Assembly: GCA_900544075.1 (NCBI GenBank)
Contig: UQTJ01000016.1
Span: forward strand, 6,992 to 70,991
Direction of reading: 5' to 3'
DNA: 64,000 nucleotides
Source: an uncultured Bacteroides sp.
GTDB lineage: Bacteria; Bacteroidota; Bacteroidia; Bacteroidales; Bacteroidaceae
Notes under the pieces: model-generated
Told to the model about the DNA's origin: nothing
The model's input: the letters and a program-made list of their open reading frames with translations, nothing else
Database searches by the model: none
Shown: in pieces, positions 1 through 7,866 of the stretch
Layout of the letters: the number at the start of each line of letters is the position of its first letter
Numbering within the stretch: position 1 is the first letter of the stretch
Position numbers and translations under genes: made by a program

Positions 1-1
1 A

Positions 2-328
2 AATCTGAAAATAGCCAAGGCACAGCAGGAAGAAGCATTGCTGACATTCAGACAAAGTCTGCTTGATGCCGGTACTGAGGTTAATGATGCTTTGGTACAA
101 TGGCAGACAGCAAGAAAAAGAATAGAGCTTGTCAGGCAACAGGCTGCTTCGCTGAAATCGGCATTGAAGAGTTCGGAACTTCTTATGAAACACAGTTCGC
201 AGAACTATCTTGAGGTTATAACAGCAAGACAATCACTCCTTCAGGCTGAACTGAACATAGTAACGGACCGTTTCGACGAGATACAAGGTGTAATAAATCT
301 ATACCATGCCTTAGGAGGTGGATACTGA
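2..328 (+). CDS. TolC-family outer membrane efflux protein, C-terminal end (partial)
   Basis: This is the last 108 codons of a gene that starts before the window. The frame is open from base 2 to the TGA at 326-328. The protein is almost all amphipathic helix rich in Gln, Ala, Leu, Ser and Glu, with the segment QSLLDAGTEVNDALVQWQ followed by a second long helix (YLEVITARQSLLQAELNIV), and it ends in LYHALGGGY. This matches the C-terminal repeat of the periplasmic helical barrel of TolC/OprM-type proteins, which form the outer-membrane channel of RND tripartite pumps. In Bacteroides such genes usually follow the membrane-fusion and RND pump genes; those would lie upstream of the window. A terminator follows directly. 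The family call is firm; substrate is unknown. Confidence 0.85.
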   Translation, partial: NLKIAKAQQEEALLTFRQSLLDAGTEVNDALVQWQTARKRIELVRQQAASLKSALKSSELLMKHSSQNYLEVITARQSLLQAELNIVTDRFDEIQGVINLYHALGGGY

Positions 329-333
329 TAAAA

Positions 334-364
334 TAAAAGCCGGAACTTTTCCGGCTTTTATTTC
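334..364. terminator. Rho-independent terminator between convergent genes
   Basis: AAAGCCGGAA and TTCCGGCTTT form a 10-bp stem with a very short loop, with A-rich sequence on one side and a T-rich tail on the other. It can therefore end the efflux-protein transcript on the plus strand and the guanylyltransferase transcript on the minus strand. Confidence 0.85.
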
Positions 365-379
365 CTTTATACAGAATAA

Positions 380-1423
380 TTATACATATTCATCACCAAA
401 CTTCATTTCCACATCATTCACAAACTTGCGTATGGAGTTCTGATCATCCTTCTTACATATCAGAAGTACATTATCATGTTCGGCTACCAGATATCCCTGC
501 AGTCCCTCGGCTACCACCAACTTACCTTTAGGCATGTGGATGATATTCTCACTACAATCATATAATATTGAGTTGCTGTTTAATATTACATTGCTGTTGG
601 TATCCTTAGGTGACGCATCATATAAAGACTGCCATGTACCGACATCAGCCCATCCGAAATCACACATCTGGACATAAACATTATCAGCCTTCTCCATTAT
701 GCTATAATCTATAGAGATATTTGGACAAGCCGAAAAGTCAGGGGCATCACACTCAAGGCGCGGACATACCTCAGCCATATTCTCATGGAAAGCATTCATG
801 ATAGTAGTGACATGCCAAATGAATATTCCTGAGTTCCAATAGAATTCGTTTCCTTCTACAAACACCTTTGCAAACTCCAGGGACGGTTTCTCTATAAAAG
901 TCTTGACCTTACAGAAATCACCTTCCCTCTCCTCTTCATCAATCTGAATGTATCCATAACCCGTTTCAGGTCTTGTAGGCTTGATTCCTACATTTACAAG
1001 CTTGCCTGATGATGAAGCAAAATCAAGACCTTTGAGAATTGAAGTGCGGAACTTATCTATATTAAGAATCAGCTGATCCGATGGCATAACTACGATAGTG
1101 GCATCCGGATTTACTTTCTGTATCAAATATGATGCATATGCAAGTGCGGGAGCCGTATTTCGCCTTTCTTCTTCTATTATAATCTGTCGGTCCTCAATCT
1201 CAGGAAGAATACTCTTCACTATATCCTTATAATCAATATATGTAGTGATGTATATATTCCCCGACGGAACAAGTCCCTTACACCTGTCGAATGTTATGCG
1301 CAAGAGAGTTTCGCCTGTACCGAAGAAATCAAGAAACTGTTTTGGCAACTGTTTCCTACTATAAGGCCAGAATCTTCGCCCCATTCCACCTGCCATAATT
1401 ATGCAGTAGTAGTTATTGTTCAT
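380..1423 (-). CDS. manC: Mannose-1-phosphate guanylyltransferase
   Basis: The enzyme makes GDP-mannose from mannose 1-phosphate and GTP, feeding fucose, mannose and capsule or O-antigen synthesis in the cytoplasm. The 347-residue protein begins with the nucleotidyltransferase signature AGGMGRRFWPYSR (about residues 11-23) followed by PKQF. It also has a MPSDQ motif near residue 112, FIEKP near 177 and WNSGIFIW near 200, all typical of the family. The length fits single-domain GMPs that lack the C-terminal phosphomannose isomerase domain found in longer ManC proteins. It is a single gene convergent with the efflux gene. No clear TAnnTTTG box was found in its upstream region. The activity call is confident; the pathway it serves here is inference. 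Confidence 0.92.
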   Translation of the reverse strand: MNNNYYCIIMAGGMGRRFWPYSRKQLPKQFLDFFGTGETLLRITFDRCKGLVPSGNIYITTYIDYKDIVKSILPEIEDRQIIIEEERRNTAPALAYASYLIQKVNPDATIVVMPSDQLILNIDKFRTSILKGLDFASSSGKLVNVGIKPTRPETGYGYIQIDEEEREGDFCKVKTFIEKPSLEFAKVFVEGNEFYWNSGIFIWHVTTIMNAFHENMAEVCPRLECDAPDFSACPNISIDYSIMEKADNVYVQMCDFGWADVGTWQSLYDASPKDTNSNVILNSNSILYDCSENIIHMPKGKLVVAEGLQGYLVAEHDNVLLICKKDDQNSIRKFVNDVEMKFGDEYV

Positions 1424-1543
1424 GATAATATAGTTTGTGTTATTTTTACTATGCTAATATAAGGATTATTTTATAAAACCGGAGTTTAATTGTTTCTAAA
1501 TAGTGTTAGACATAAAAAATATTGCATTTTTTCTTCAAAATCT

Positions 1544-1574
1544 ATTGCAGATATGAAAATTATGTTTACCTTTG
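1544..1574 (+). promoter_or_regulatory. Promoter of tRNA-Leu
   Basis: The -7 box TACCTTTG lies at 1567-1574 and ATTG at 1544-1547 serves as the -33 element with a 19-bp spacer. This is the Bacteroides sigma-ABfr arrangement, placed about 24 bases before the tRNA. Confidence 0.7.
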
Positions 1575-1597
1575 CAACGCAAAAGAAAAACAGACAA

Positions 1598-1681
1598 GCC
1601 CAGATGGCGGAATCGGTAGACGCGCTGGTCTCAAACACCAGTGGAGTAACATCCATCCCGGTTCGACCCCGGGTCTGGGTA
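1598..1681 (+). tRNA. tRNA-Leu (anticodon CAA)
   Basis: The 84-nt gene folds as a class II tRNA. The acceptor arm is GCCCAGA with TCTGGGT, including a G-U first pair. The anticodon stem CTGGT/ACCAG encloses the loop CTCAAAC, so the anticodon is CAA and it reads UUG. A long variable arm, the T-loop GTTCGACCC and discriminator A73 all fit tRNA-Leu. The bases after the discriminator are CGA, so the 3' CCA is not encoded and must be added after transcription, as is common in Bacteroidetes. Confidence 0.96.
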
Positions 1682-1686
1682 CGAAA

Positions 1687-1718
1687 AAGAAGTTGAGTTT
1701 TCAACTTCTTTTTTTTAT
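1687..1718 (+). terminator. Terminator of tRNA-Leu
   Basis: The arms AAGAAGTTGA (1687-1696) and TCAACTTCTT (1701-1710) form a 10-bp stem with a GTTT loop, followed by a T run. Confidence 0.88.
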
Positions 1719-1744
1719 ATCATATATCAAAAAAGTCGCTTTAT

Positions 1745-1778
1745 TTTGTATCTATTGACACATATTTGCTTACATTTG
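1745..1778 (+). promoter_or_regulatory. Promoter of the flavodoxin-ferredoxin gene
   Basis: TACATTTG at 1771-1778 is a -7 box and TTTG at 1745-1748 a possible -33 element with a 22-bp spacer. The start codon is 27 bases downstream. Confidence 0.6.
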
Positions 1779-1804
1779 CGAAATAAACTCCAAAAAACAC
1801 ATTT

Positions 1805-2587
1805 ATGAACAATATAATAAAGTCGGTAAATCTGATTTATTATTCACCTACAGGCACATCAAGAAAAATTGCACGTGCCATTGGTGACGGATTAAAGGTA
1901 AATGACCTTTCCGAATCGGACATAACTTTCAAGAACAACGAAATCAACGTTTTTCAAGAAAACTCACTGACAGTATTCGTTGCTCCTGTCTATGGCGGAC
2001 GCATTCCACCTCAGTTCTTCGAACGTCTGGGAGAAATAAACGGGAATGGTGCTATGTGCGTAGTAGTTGTGGTATATGGAAACAGACACTACGATGATGC
2101 CCTGCTTGAACTTAAGAACGAAGTCTTAAAAAGAGGGTTCCGGCCTATAGCGGCAGCTACGTTCATAGGCGAACACAGTTTCAGCAGAGAGAATATGCCT
2201 GTTGCTGCAGGAAGGCCTGACCATTATGACATTGGTATGGCCGAACATTTCGGAAAAGAGGTTATAGACAAAATAAACACTGTTGCCAATCCGGGAGAGC
2301 TGTATGTTCCAGGAAATTTTCCATACAAAGAGATAAAACCTAAACAGCCAGTTGCGCCACAAAGCACAGACGCATGCTGCTCATGCGGGCTATGTATTCC
2401 GGCATGTCCTACTCATGCAATATATATGGACGATGAAAACAATATAATTACAGATACCGATACCTGTACACTGTGCTGTGCCTGCGTAAAAATATGTCCT
2501 AATGGAGCAAGAATATTCGATACTCCATTTACAAAATTTCTGTATGAAAATTTCAGCGAAAGAAAAAATCCTGAATTCTACTTCTGA
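1805..2587 (+). CDS. EFR1-type flavodoxin plus 2[4Fe-4S] ferredoxin fusion
   Basis: This 260-residue cytoplasmic electron-transfer protein joins two domains. The N-terminal part has a flavodoxin FMN-binding loop (YYSPTGTSRKIARAIG near residues 13-28) and a second loop near APVYGGR. The C-terminal 70 residues carry two consecutive CxxCxxCxxxCP motifs (CCSCGLCIPACP and CTLCCACVKICP), each of which should bind one [4Fe-4S] cluster. The order flavodoxin-then-ferredoxin is that of the EFR1 family of anaerobes. The redox partner cannot be read from the sequence; the neighbours (tRNA-Leu, rpsO) give no hint. It has its own promoter and terminator and is a single-gene unit. Confidence 0.9.
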   Translation: MNNIIKSVNLIYYSPTGTSRKIARAIGDGLKVNDLSESDITFKNNEINVFQENSLTVFVAPVYGGRIPPQFFERLGEINGNGAMCVVVVVYGNRHYDDALLELKNEVLKRGFRPIAAATFIGEHSFSRENMPVAAGRPDHYDIGMAEHFGKEVIDKINTVANPGELYVPGNFPYKEIKPKQPVAPQSTDACCSCGLCIPACPTHAIYMDDENNIITDTDTCTLCCACVKICPNGARIFDTPFTKFLYENFSERKNPEFYF

Positions 2588-2609
2588 CAAACCCGAAATA
2601 ACCAATTTT

Positions 2610-2674
2610 AAAACGCTTCGTCATTTGATTCAAAACGCTTCGTCGTTTTGACTTAAACGACGAAGCGTTTTTTT
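2610..2674 (+). terminator. Terminator with a duplicated 5' arm
   Basis: A stem of AAACGCTTCGTCGTTT (ending near 2648) with AAACGACGAAGCGTTT and a T run forms a strong terminator at 2632-2674. A second copy of the left arm, AAAACGCTTCGTC, lies just upstream at 2610-2622, so the right arm at 2655-2670 can pair with either copy. Confidence 0.85.
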
Positions 2675-2682
2675 CGGATATA

Positions 2683-2722
2683 GAAAACGGGCCGTACCCA
2701 CATTGTGAATACGACCCGTTTT
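2683..2722 (-). terminator. Terminator of rpsO
   Basis: AAAACGGGCCGTA and TACGACCCGTTTT form a 13-bp stem with one G-U type pair, about 30 bases after the rpsO stop on the minus strand, followed there by TTTTCTAT. Confidence 0.82.
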
Positions 2723-2750
2723 GCTTGAATTTCCGTGCAGCAAGTAATAA

Positions 2751-3020
2751 TTACTTACGCAAGCCAAGCTCTTTAACGATAGCACGATATCTTGTGATGT
2801 CGCGATCCTTAAGGTAGTTAAGTAAAGCACGACGCTTACCTACCAAAGTTGTAAGAGCTCTTTCAGTACTATAATCTTTTCTGTTGAGCTTCATGTGCTC
2901 AGTCAGGCGAGAAATACGGTATGAAAACAATGCTATCTGCGATTCAGCTGATCCAGTATCAGTGTTAGACTTTCCGTACTTTTCAAAGATTTCTTGTTTT
3001 TTAGCTGCGTCTAAATACAT
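2751..3020 (-). CDS. rpsO: 30S ribosomal protein S15
   Basis: The 89-residue protein has the full S15 length and its signature: TGSAESQIA, the helix ISRLTEHMKLNRKDYSTERAL, and the C-terminal block RRALLNYLKDRDITRYRAI. S15 is a primary binder of the 16S rRNA central domain and helps bridge the subunits. It is a single-gene unit with its own promoter and terminator; pnp, a frequent neighbour in other bacteria, is absent here. The ATG start is supported by the family length. Confidence 0.98.
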   Translation of the reverse strand: MYLDAAKKQEIFEKYGKSNTDTGSAESQIALFSYRISRLTEHMKLNRKDYSTERALTTLVGKRRALLNYLKDRDITRYRAIVKELGLRK

Positions 3021-3063
3021 AATTTTGACTGTTTTTAAAATGTATAAATTTGATTTGCGAGCG

Positions 3064-3095
3064 CAAAGATACTAAGAATCTTTATATTAGACAAA
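3064..3095 (-). promoter_or_regulatory. Promoter of rpsO
   Basis: Read on the minus strand, TATCTTTG (plus 3064-3071) is the -7 box and TTTG (plus 3092-3095) the -33 element, with a 20-bp spacer. The leader to the start codon is about 35-40 nt. Confidence 0.78.
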
Positions 3096-3278
3096 ACAAA
3101 AGGTACTTTTTTTCTGATTTTCAAACAAAAATGTACGTTTATATCCGCATTATATACATAATCAACGCAATCCTCCTACAAATTTCTCCAATGAAACAAT
3201 ATATCATACGAAATGAACTACACTTCTAAAAAAAATAAAAACCGCCACTCTTTATAACCGTATTTCACTGAAAAATAG
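3096..3278. other. AT-rich spacer between divergent rpsO and typA
   Basis: This stretch carries upstream promoter sequence for both divergent genes and no convincing open frame. It is strongly A/T-rich with poly-A and poly-T tracts. I see no riboswitch-like structure. Confidence 0.5.
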
Positions 3279-3286
3279 TAAATTTG
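3279..3286 (+). promoter_or_regulatory. Promoter -7 box of typA
   Basis: TAAATTTG matches TAnnTTTG and lies 24 bases before the typA ATG. No clear TTTG is seen at the -33 position. Confidence 0.55.
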
Positions 3287-3310
3287 CAGCCAAATATATA
3301 GGTATATAGT

Positions 3311-5113
3311 ATGCAAGACATTAGAAACATTGCCATCATTGCCCACGTTGACCATGGTAAGACAACACTGGTGGACAAGATGATGCTGGCGGGACACCTG
3401 TTCCGCGGAGACCAGACTAACGGTGAGCTGGTATTGGATAACAACGATTTGGAACGTGAAAGAGGTATAACTATCCTCTCGAAAAACGTATCAATCAATT
3501 ACAAGGGTACTAAAATCAACATCATAGACACTCCGGGACACGCCGATTTCGGAGGTGAAGTAGAACGTGTATTGAACATGGCAGACGGATGTATTCTGCT
3601 TGTAGACGCATTCGAAGGCCCTATGCCACAGACACGTTTCGTGCTTCAGAAAGCATTGCAGATAGGACTTAAGCCTATAGTAGTAGTAAACAAGGTAGAC
3701 AAACCGAACTGCCGTCCGGAAGAAGTTCACGAAATGGTGTTCGACCTGATGTTCAGCCTCAACGCGACAGAAGACCAGCTTGATTTCCCTGTAATCTACG
3801 GTTCTGCAAAGAACAACTGGATGGGTGAAGACTGGAAAACTCCGACAGACAGTATCACTCCACTGCTGGATGCCATCATCAAATACATCCCTGCACCGGA
3901 ATTCCTTGAAGGTACTCCTCAGATGCTTATCACATCATTGGACTATTCTTCATACACCGGGCGTATCGCAGTGGGACGCGTACACAGAGGTACACTGAAA
4001 GAAGGTATGAACATCACTCTTGCAAAACGCGATGGTTCATTGGTAAAATCAAAGATAAAGGAAGTACATACTTTCGAAGGTCTTGGTCGTAAGAAAGTGG
4101 AATCAGTTTCATCAGGTGACATCTGCGCCATAGTAGGTGTAGAAGGTTTCGAAATCGGTGATACTATATGCGATTTCGAAAATCCGGAACCACTTGCTCC
4201 TATCGCAATCGACGAGCCAACAATGAGTATGCTCTTCACTATCAATGACTCTCCTTTCTTCGGGAAAGAAGGTAAGTTCGTTACATCACGCCACATTCAC
4301 GACCGTCTGATGAAGGAACTTGACAAGAACCTTGCTCTCCGTGTGAGAAAAACTGAAAACGAAGATGGTAAATGGATTGTTTCAGGACGTGGTGTATTGC
4401 ACCTGTCAGTACTTATCGAAACAATGCGCCGCGAAGGTTACGAGCTTCAGGTAGGCCAGCCACAGGTTATCTTCAAGGAGATAGACGGAGTGAAATGCGA
4501 ACCTATCGAGGAACTTACAATCAGCGTGCCGGAAGAGTTCTCAAGCAAGATGATTGATATGGTGACTCGCCGTAAGGGTGAACTTACATCAATGGAAACT
4601 CAGGGCGACCGTGTAAACATTGAGTTCAATATGCCATCACGCGGCATCATCGGTCTACGTACAAATGTGCTTACAGCATCTCAGGGAGAAGCTATCATGG
4701 CACACCGTTTCAAGGAATATCAGCCATACAAGGGTGAAATAGACCGCCGCACAAACGGTTCTATGATTGCCATGGAATCAGGTACAGCATTTGCCTACGC
4801 TATCGACAAGCTTCAGGACAGAGGTAAGTTCTTTATCTATCCTCAGGACGAAGTTTACGCAGGACAGGTGGTAGGTGAACACGTACACGAAAATGACCTG
4901 GTAATCAACGTAACAAAATCAAAGAAACTTACCAATATGCGTGCATCTGGTTCGGACGACAAGGCACGAATCATCCCTCCGGTGATATTCTCACTTGAAG
5001 AAGCATTGGAGTATATCAAGGAAGACGAATACGTGGAAGTAACTCCTAAGAGCATGCGTATGCGTAAGATTATTCTTGACGAGACTGAAAGAAAGCGTGC
5101 TAACAAGAACTAA
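3311..5113 (+). CDS. typA: Ribosome-associated translational GTPase TypA/BipA
   Basis: TypA is a cytoplasmic GTPase that binds the ribosome like EF-G and affects 50S assembly and stress adaptation. The 600-residue protein shows G1 AHVDHGKTT (residues 11-19), the switch I segment RERGITI, G3 DTPGHADF and G4 NKVDK near residue 129, in that order. A domain II beta barrel, EF-G-like domains and the TypA-specific C-terminal domain (NRRTNG-like [13 protein letters not shown], then [14 protein letters not shown]) follow. The length is the family norm. Its predicted terminator hairpin downstream has been split by the IS66 element, so read-through into the IS is expected. Confidence 0.97.
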   Translation: MQDIRNIAIIAHVDHGKTTLVDKMMLAGHLFRGDQTNGELVLDNNDLERERGITILSKNVSINYKGTKINIIDTPGHADFGGEVERVLNMADGCILLVDAFEGPMPQTRFVLQKALQIGLKPIVVVNKVDKPNCRPEEVHEMVFDLMFSLNATEDQLDFPVIYGSAKNNWMGEDWKTPTDSITPLLDAIIKYIPAPEFLEGTPQMLITSLDYSSYTGRIAVGRVHRGTLKEGMNITLAKRDGSLVKSKIKEVHTFEGLGRKKVESVSSGDICAIVGVEGFEIGDTICDFENPEPLAPIAIDEPTMSMLFTINDSPFFGKEGKFVTSRHIHDRLMKELDKNLALRVRKTENEDGKWIVSGRGVLHLSVLIETMRREGYELQVGQPQVIFKEIDGVKCEPIEELTISVPEEFSSKMIDMVTRRKGELTSMETQGDRVNIEFNMPSRGIIGLRTNVLTASQGEAIMAHRFKEYQPYKGEIDRRTNGSMIAMESGTAFAYAIDKLQDRGKFFIYPQDEVYAGQVVGEHVHENDLVINVTKSKKLTNMRASGSDDKARIIPPVIFSLEEALEYIKEDEYVEVTPKSMRMRKIILDETERKRANKN

Positions 5114-5123
5114 ATAATTCTTA

Positions 5124-5147
5124 TATTAAACAAAAGAGGGCATATCA
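5124..5147 (+). terminator. Left half of the typA terminator, split by IS66
   Basis: These 24 bases are the exact reverse complement of 7862-7885 on the far side of the IS. If the IS and one copy of the 8-bp duplication are removed, the two halves form a 24-bp stem with the loop CAA between typA and licD. In the present state the halves are 2.7 kb apart and should not terminate efficiently. Confidence 0.85.
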
Positions 5148-5155
5148 CAATGATA
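5148..5155. repeat. Target site duplication, left copy
   Basis: CAATGATA directly precedes the IS left end and recurs directly after the right end (7859-7866). Eight bases is the usual duplication length for the IS66 family. Confidence 0.95.
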
Positions 5156-5177
5156 GTATAACCGTCCGCGATAGCGT
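5156..5177 (+). repeat. IS66 left terminal inverted repeat
   Basis: The 22-bp end begins GTATAACCG and matches the right end in 21 of 22 positions when inverted. Confidence 0.93.
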
Positions 5178-5209
5178 CTTGTAATCTGCCTATAGTAATT
5201 CTAACTTTG
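5178..5209 (+). promoter_or_regulatory. IS66 internal promoter
   Basis: TAACTTTG at 5202-5209 is a -7 box with CTTG at 5178-5181 as -33 (20-bp spacer), 16 bases before the first IS gene. Confidence 0.7.
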
Positions 5210-5255
5210 CCATAAAATTTTAGATATGGTAAAATTAGAATACTACAGGCAGATT
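5182..5255 (+). promoter_or_regulatory. Inverted repeat spanning the IS66 promoter and first start codon
   Basis: The left arm at 5182-5203 (starting AATCTGCC) and the right arm at 5235-5255 (ending GGCAGATT) are reverse complements except for one base change and one indel. The start codon at 5226 lies in the loop. RNA started at the IS promoter would lack the left arm, while RNA entering from typA would contain both arms. Confidence 0.7.
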
Positions 5256-5801
5256 TTTTCTGCTTTTAAAGAATTATGTGCGTCCGGCAAACAATCATGT
5301 TCCTTTCTGGAATATTGCCGCAAGCATGGTGTCAGTTATTATAGGATGTATTTAGTATTGAAGGAAGAATACCAAAGTCTAAATGAGATTCCCGGATATA
5401 CAAGAGGCAGCAGCCTGAAATTCCGTTGTTCTCAGGTTTATGAAGAATTTAAGACTCTCTGTGCCAATAGCAGACAGCCTGGGACTTTTATAGATTATTA
5501 TAAAGGTTTTGGAATAACAGAGAGACAAATGGATGGTTACCTGAGGCGCAACAAACTACGTGTTATAGATTTACCGGGATATACAAGTCCTTTCGGTTGT
5601 CCAAGTTCACAATATAAGGAAATACCTTTTGAAGATGTGATCTTTGAGGAAGCCGGTTTTCTTCCTGCAGAGAGTTGCAATGTGATTACTGTCAGAGTAG
5701 ATGGCAATGTGGAGGTAAGCTTTCCGGCAGATACGGACTTGTCCGTTATTGCAAAGTTTATACGTAAAATTGGAAGGGAGGACGGTCATGTGGGGGCTTG
5801 A
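5226..5801 (+). CDS. IS66 TnpA-type accessory protein
   Basis: This 191-residue protein takes the place of TnpA (OrfA) of IS66 elements, thought to bind DNA and required with TnpB and TnpC for efficient transposition. The N-terminal 120 residues hold two copies of a helical module: one has SFLEYCRKHGVSYYRMY and ends in EIPGYT, the other has TFIDYYKGFGITERQMDGY and ends in DLPGYT. Each resembles a small helix-turn-helix. The C-terminus (VITVRVDGNVEVSFPADTD, then a short helix) is the typical TnpA tail. It overlaps the tnpB start by 14 bases, suggesting translational coupling. The role is inferred from position and tail. Confidence 0.85.
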   Translation: MVKLEYYRQIFSAFKELCASGKQSCSFLEYCRKHGVSYYRMYLVLKEEYQSLNEIPGYTRGSSLKFRCSQVYEEFKTLCANSRQPGTFIDYYKGFGITERQMDGYLRRNKLRVIDLPGYTSPFGCPSSQYKEIPFEDVIFEEAGFLPAESCNVITVRVDGNVEVSFPADTDLSVIAKFIRKIGREDGHVGA

Positions 5802-6117
5802 TTCATGTCTGCATCTGTGGGTCTGTCAGAATCCTGTATCCATGCGTTACGGCATCCGTGGTCTGACGCAAATGATATGGTCGTGGAAAGGACACTCTCC
5901 GGCTTCGGGTGATGTATATGTTTTTTTCTCGCACGACCGCAAGACTATGAAAGCATTAAAATGGGATGGTGACGGCTTTTTGATGTATACTAAAAGGCTG
6001 CCTCAAGGGCGTTTCCGTGAAGTACTGAGAAACGGTGACAGTAGCGTCCGCAGGCTTCAATGGGACGACTTTTACATGCTGATGAGGGGGCTTCACACCT
6101 GTAAAAGTAACGGTTGA
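5788..6117 (+). CDS. tnpB: IS66 accessory protein TnpB
   Basis: This 110-residue protein has the TnpB (IS66 Orf2) core: VSMRYGIRGL, then SPASGDVYVFFSHDRKTMKAL, then KWDGDGFLMYTKRLPQGRF. It is the IS66 helper protein and is unrelated to the RNA-guided TnpB of IS200/IS605. I chose the ATG at 5788 over one 39 bases upstream because a good ribosome site (AGGGAGG) sits 7 bases before it. It overlaps the previous gene and is followed by a 105-bp gap before tnpC. It is intact. Confidence 0.92.
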   Translation: MWGLDSCLHLWVCQNPVSMRYGIRGLTQMIWSWKGHSPASGDVYVFFSHDRKTMKALKWDGDGFLMYTKRLPQGRFREVLRNGDSSVRRLQWDDFYMLMRGLHTCKSNG

Positions 6118-6222
6118 GAATCGCTTTAGAATGGCTGTAAAACAGTATGTATAAAACTGATAATCAAATAATTAAACCACAGGAAAGTTGCACATTTCAT
6201 TCTTTTTTCGTAACTTTAAAAC

Positions 6223-7797
6223 ATGAAAAAGGATGAACTGATAGAACTTTTACAACGCCAGAACGACTTCCTCCAGGGTAAACTGGAGGAAGCCTTGACG
6301 TCTGTCCGTTCACTGACCACCGCTAACGAGAAACTGACTGCCACGGTTGAGGAACTGAGAAGGCAGATAGCCTCTCTGGAGGAAACTCTCAAAGGAAAGA
6401 ACATCGAACTCAGTAAGGAGAAAACTGCACGTCAGGCAATGCACCGTTTGCAGGAATCTCCGTCGGAAAGACAGACTAAACAGGTAAAAGCCACCTCCGA
6501 TGCTTCTGAACAGAAAAAAGAAAAGAAACATACAAACAACGTGGCAAGGAAAAAGACACATCCGGAATGTGAGATTGAAACCTTTGATGTAGAACCTGAC
6601 GACCCGGAGTTCGATCCTGAACTGGCCAGATATATCTGTACATGCGATGTCGTACGTTATTCAATGGTTCCCATGCGCTTCATCAAGACAATATATAAGG
6701 TCAAGAAGTATGTTCAGGACGGTAAAATCTTCAAAGGTCCTGTTCCGGCAACTCCACTACTGAACTCCCAGTACACTGCCTCTTTTATCGCAGGTCTGGC
6801 GGAGTTGCGCTATCTGCACGGAATGCCGCTTGAAAATGCGGTGGAATACTTCCGCTCACATGGCTTCGATCTTGATAAGGGTACCGCCCGGAAGCTTGTC
6901 AGCAAAACCAAGGTTCAGCTGGAGAACCTTTATAAGGCTCTCGCAAAGGCAATCCTTGAGGATAATTATATCTGTGGTGATGAAACTTATCAGAAAGTAC
7001 GTCTGCAGACAGCCACTGAATCCGGGAAGAAAATCAAGAAAGGATATATCTGGGTGTTTGTCGGTATGACCACAGGTCTGGTGTATTTCTTTTATGATGA
7101 CGGATCACGTTCGGCTGAAGTTTTCGAAAATGAAATAAAGGGATTTAACGGAGCCTTCCAGTGCGACTATTACTCCGGATACCGCCATATCGGAATCGGT
7201 AATCTGAAAGAAATTAAAAGACTTCCTTGTCTGCAGCATATAAAACGGAAGTTCCTGGATATAAAGGATAATACTATTGCCCAGCAAACAGCCAAGCGCT
7301 TCGGTCTGTTATATCACTTCGAACATAAACACAAAACAGGAAAGGAGGGATGGACTGATGAAGACCACCTTCAGTGGGGACAACGTTACTCAAAAGTGAT
7401 GATTGAAAAAATCTACAGAGGACTGATTGAGATTAAAGATCGTCCGGGGGTACCGCCTGATGATCCTCTTAATGCTGCTGCCGATTATGCGCTGAAACAG
7501 TGGCATGAAATACCGGCAATCTTCTCTTCGCCTAAATACAGGCTTGACAACAATGAAGTTGAACGGATAAACAGGTATATATCACTGACACGAAGACGTC
7601 TGACAATAGGCTCTCATACAGGAGCCGAAGTGGCGGTGTTATACCACTCGTTAGCCATAACATGCCATAGATGTGGAATAAACATCTTTGAATACTTCTG
7701 CGACATTATAGACCGTTGTGCCGCATGGTCTCCTAATACTCCTATAGATAAATACCGTGATTTGCTTCCGGATAGATGGAAGAAGATGCAAAGATAG
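6223..7797 (+). CDS. tnpC: IS66-family DDE transposase TnpC
   Basis: The 524-residue protein catalyses transposition. A coiled coil (about residues 5-70, with repeated Leu/Glu heptads) and a charged linker precede a central domain. The likely acidic triad is the Asp in ICGDETY, the Asp in FQCDYYSGYRH and the Glu in DNNEVERINR near residue 447. The C-terminus has the IS66 tail TRRRLTIGSHTGAEVAVLYH and LAITCHRCGINIFEYF. The zinc-finger region near residue 140 has only two close Cys (YICTCD) rather than the usual CxxC pair set, which is common in Bacteroidetes copies. The frame is intact. The stop codon lies inside the terminator stem. Confidence 0.96.
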   Translation: MKKDELIELLQRQNDFLQGKLEEALTSVRSLTTANEKLTATVEELRRQIASLEETLKGKNIELSKEKTARQAMHRLQESPSERQTKQVKATSDASEQKKEKKHTNNVARKKTHPECEIETFDVEPDDPEFDPELARYICTCDVVRYSMVPMRFIKTIYKVKKYVQDGKIFKGPVPATPLLNSQYTASFIAGLAELRYLHGMPLENAVEYFRSHGFDLDKGTARKLVSKTKVQLENLYKALAKAILEDNYICGDETYQKVRLQTATESGKKIKKGYIWVFVGMTTGLVYFFYDDGSRSAEVFENEIKGFNGAFQCDYYSGYRHIGIGNLKEIKRLPCLQHIKRKFLDIKDNTIAQQTAKRFGLLYHFEHKHKTGKEGWTDEDHLQWGQRYSKVMIEKIYRGLIEIKDRPGVPPDDPLNAAADYALKQWHEIPAIFSSPKYRLDNNEVERINRYISLTRRRLTIGSHTGAEVAVLYHSLAITCHRCGINIFEYFCDIIDRCAAWSPNTPIDKYRDLLPDRWKKMQR

Positions 7798-7827
7798 CCG
7801 CCCAAAAATCTGGACGGCTATCTTTTT
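7792..7827 (+). terminator. IS66 internal terminator
   Basis: AGATAGCCG and CGGCTATCT form a 9-bp stem with a 14-base loop, followed by TTTTTA. The tnpC stop codon is within the left arm. Confidence 0.8.
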
Positions 7828-7836
7828 ATGTGGTGA

Positions 7837-7858
7837 ACGCTATCGCGGACGGTTGTAC
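7837..7858 (-). repeat. IS66 right terminal inverted repeat
   Basis: The 22 bases ending CGGACGGTTGTAC are the inverted match of the left end with one mismatch. Confidence 0.93.
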
Positions 7859-7866
7859 CAATGATA
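7859..7866. repeat. Target site duplication, right copy
   Basis: CAATGATA is repeated exactly from the left flank (5148-5155). Confidence 0.95.

Larger units (their letters stand above)
5156..7858 (+). mobile_element. Complete IS66-family insertion sequence (2703 bp)
   Basis: The ends are 22-bp inverted repeats: GTATAACCGTCCGCGATAGCGT at the left, and at the right its reverse complement with one change (T for A in the fourth base, read inward). Identical 8-bp direct repeats flank it. Inside are the three standard IS66 genes on one strand: a TnpA-type protein, TnpB and the DDE transposase TnpC. All three are open, so the copy may be active. The element has its own promoter and an internal terminator after tnpC. 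It sits in the typA terminator loop. Confidence 0.97.

Noticed and set aside
1486..1758. Open frames across tRNA-Leu on both strands.
   Set aside because: They are shadows of the tRNA gene and its flanks, with no protein family match.
5788..6117. TnpB gene taken as an RNA-guided nuclease.
   Set aside because: Its length and motifs are those of the IS66 helper TnpB; the name is shared with an unrelated IS200/IS605 protein.
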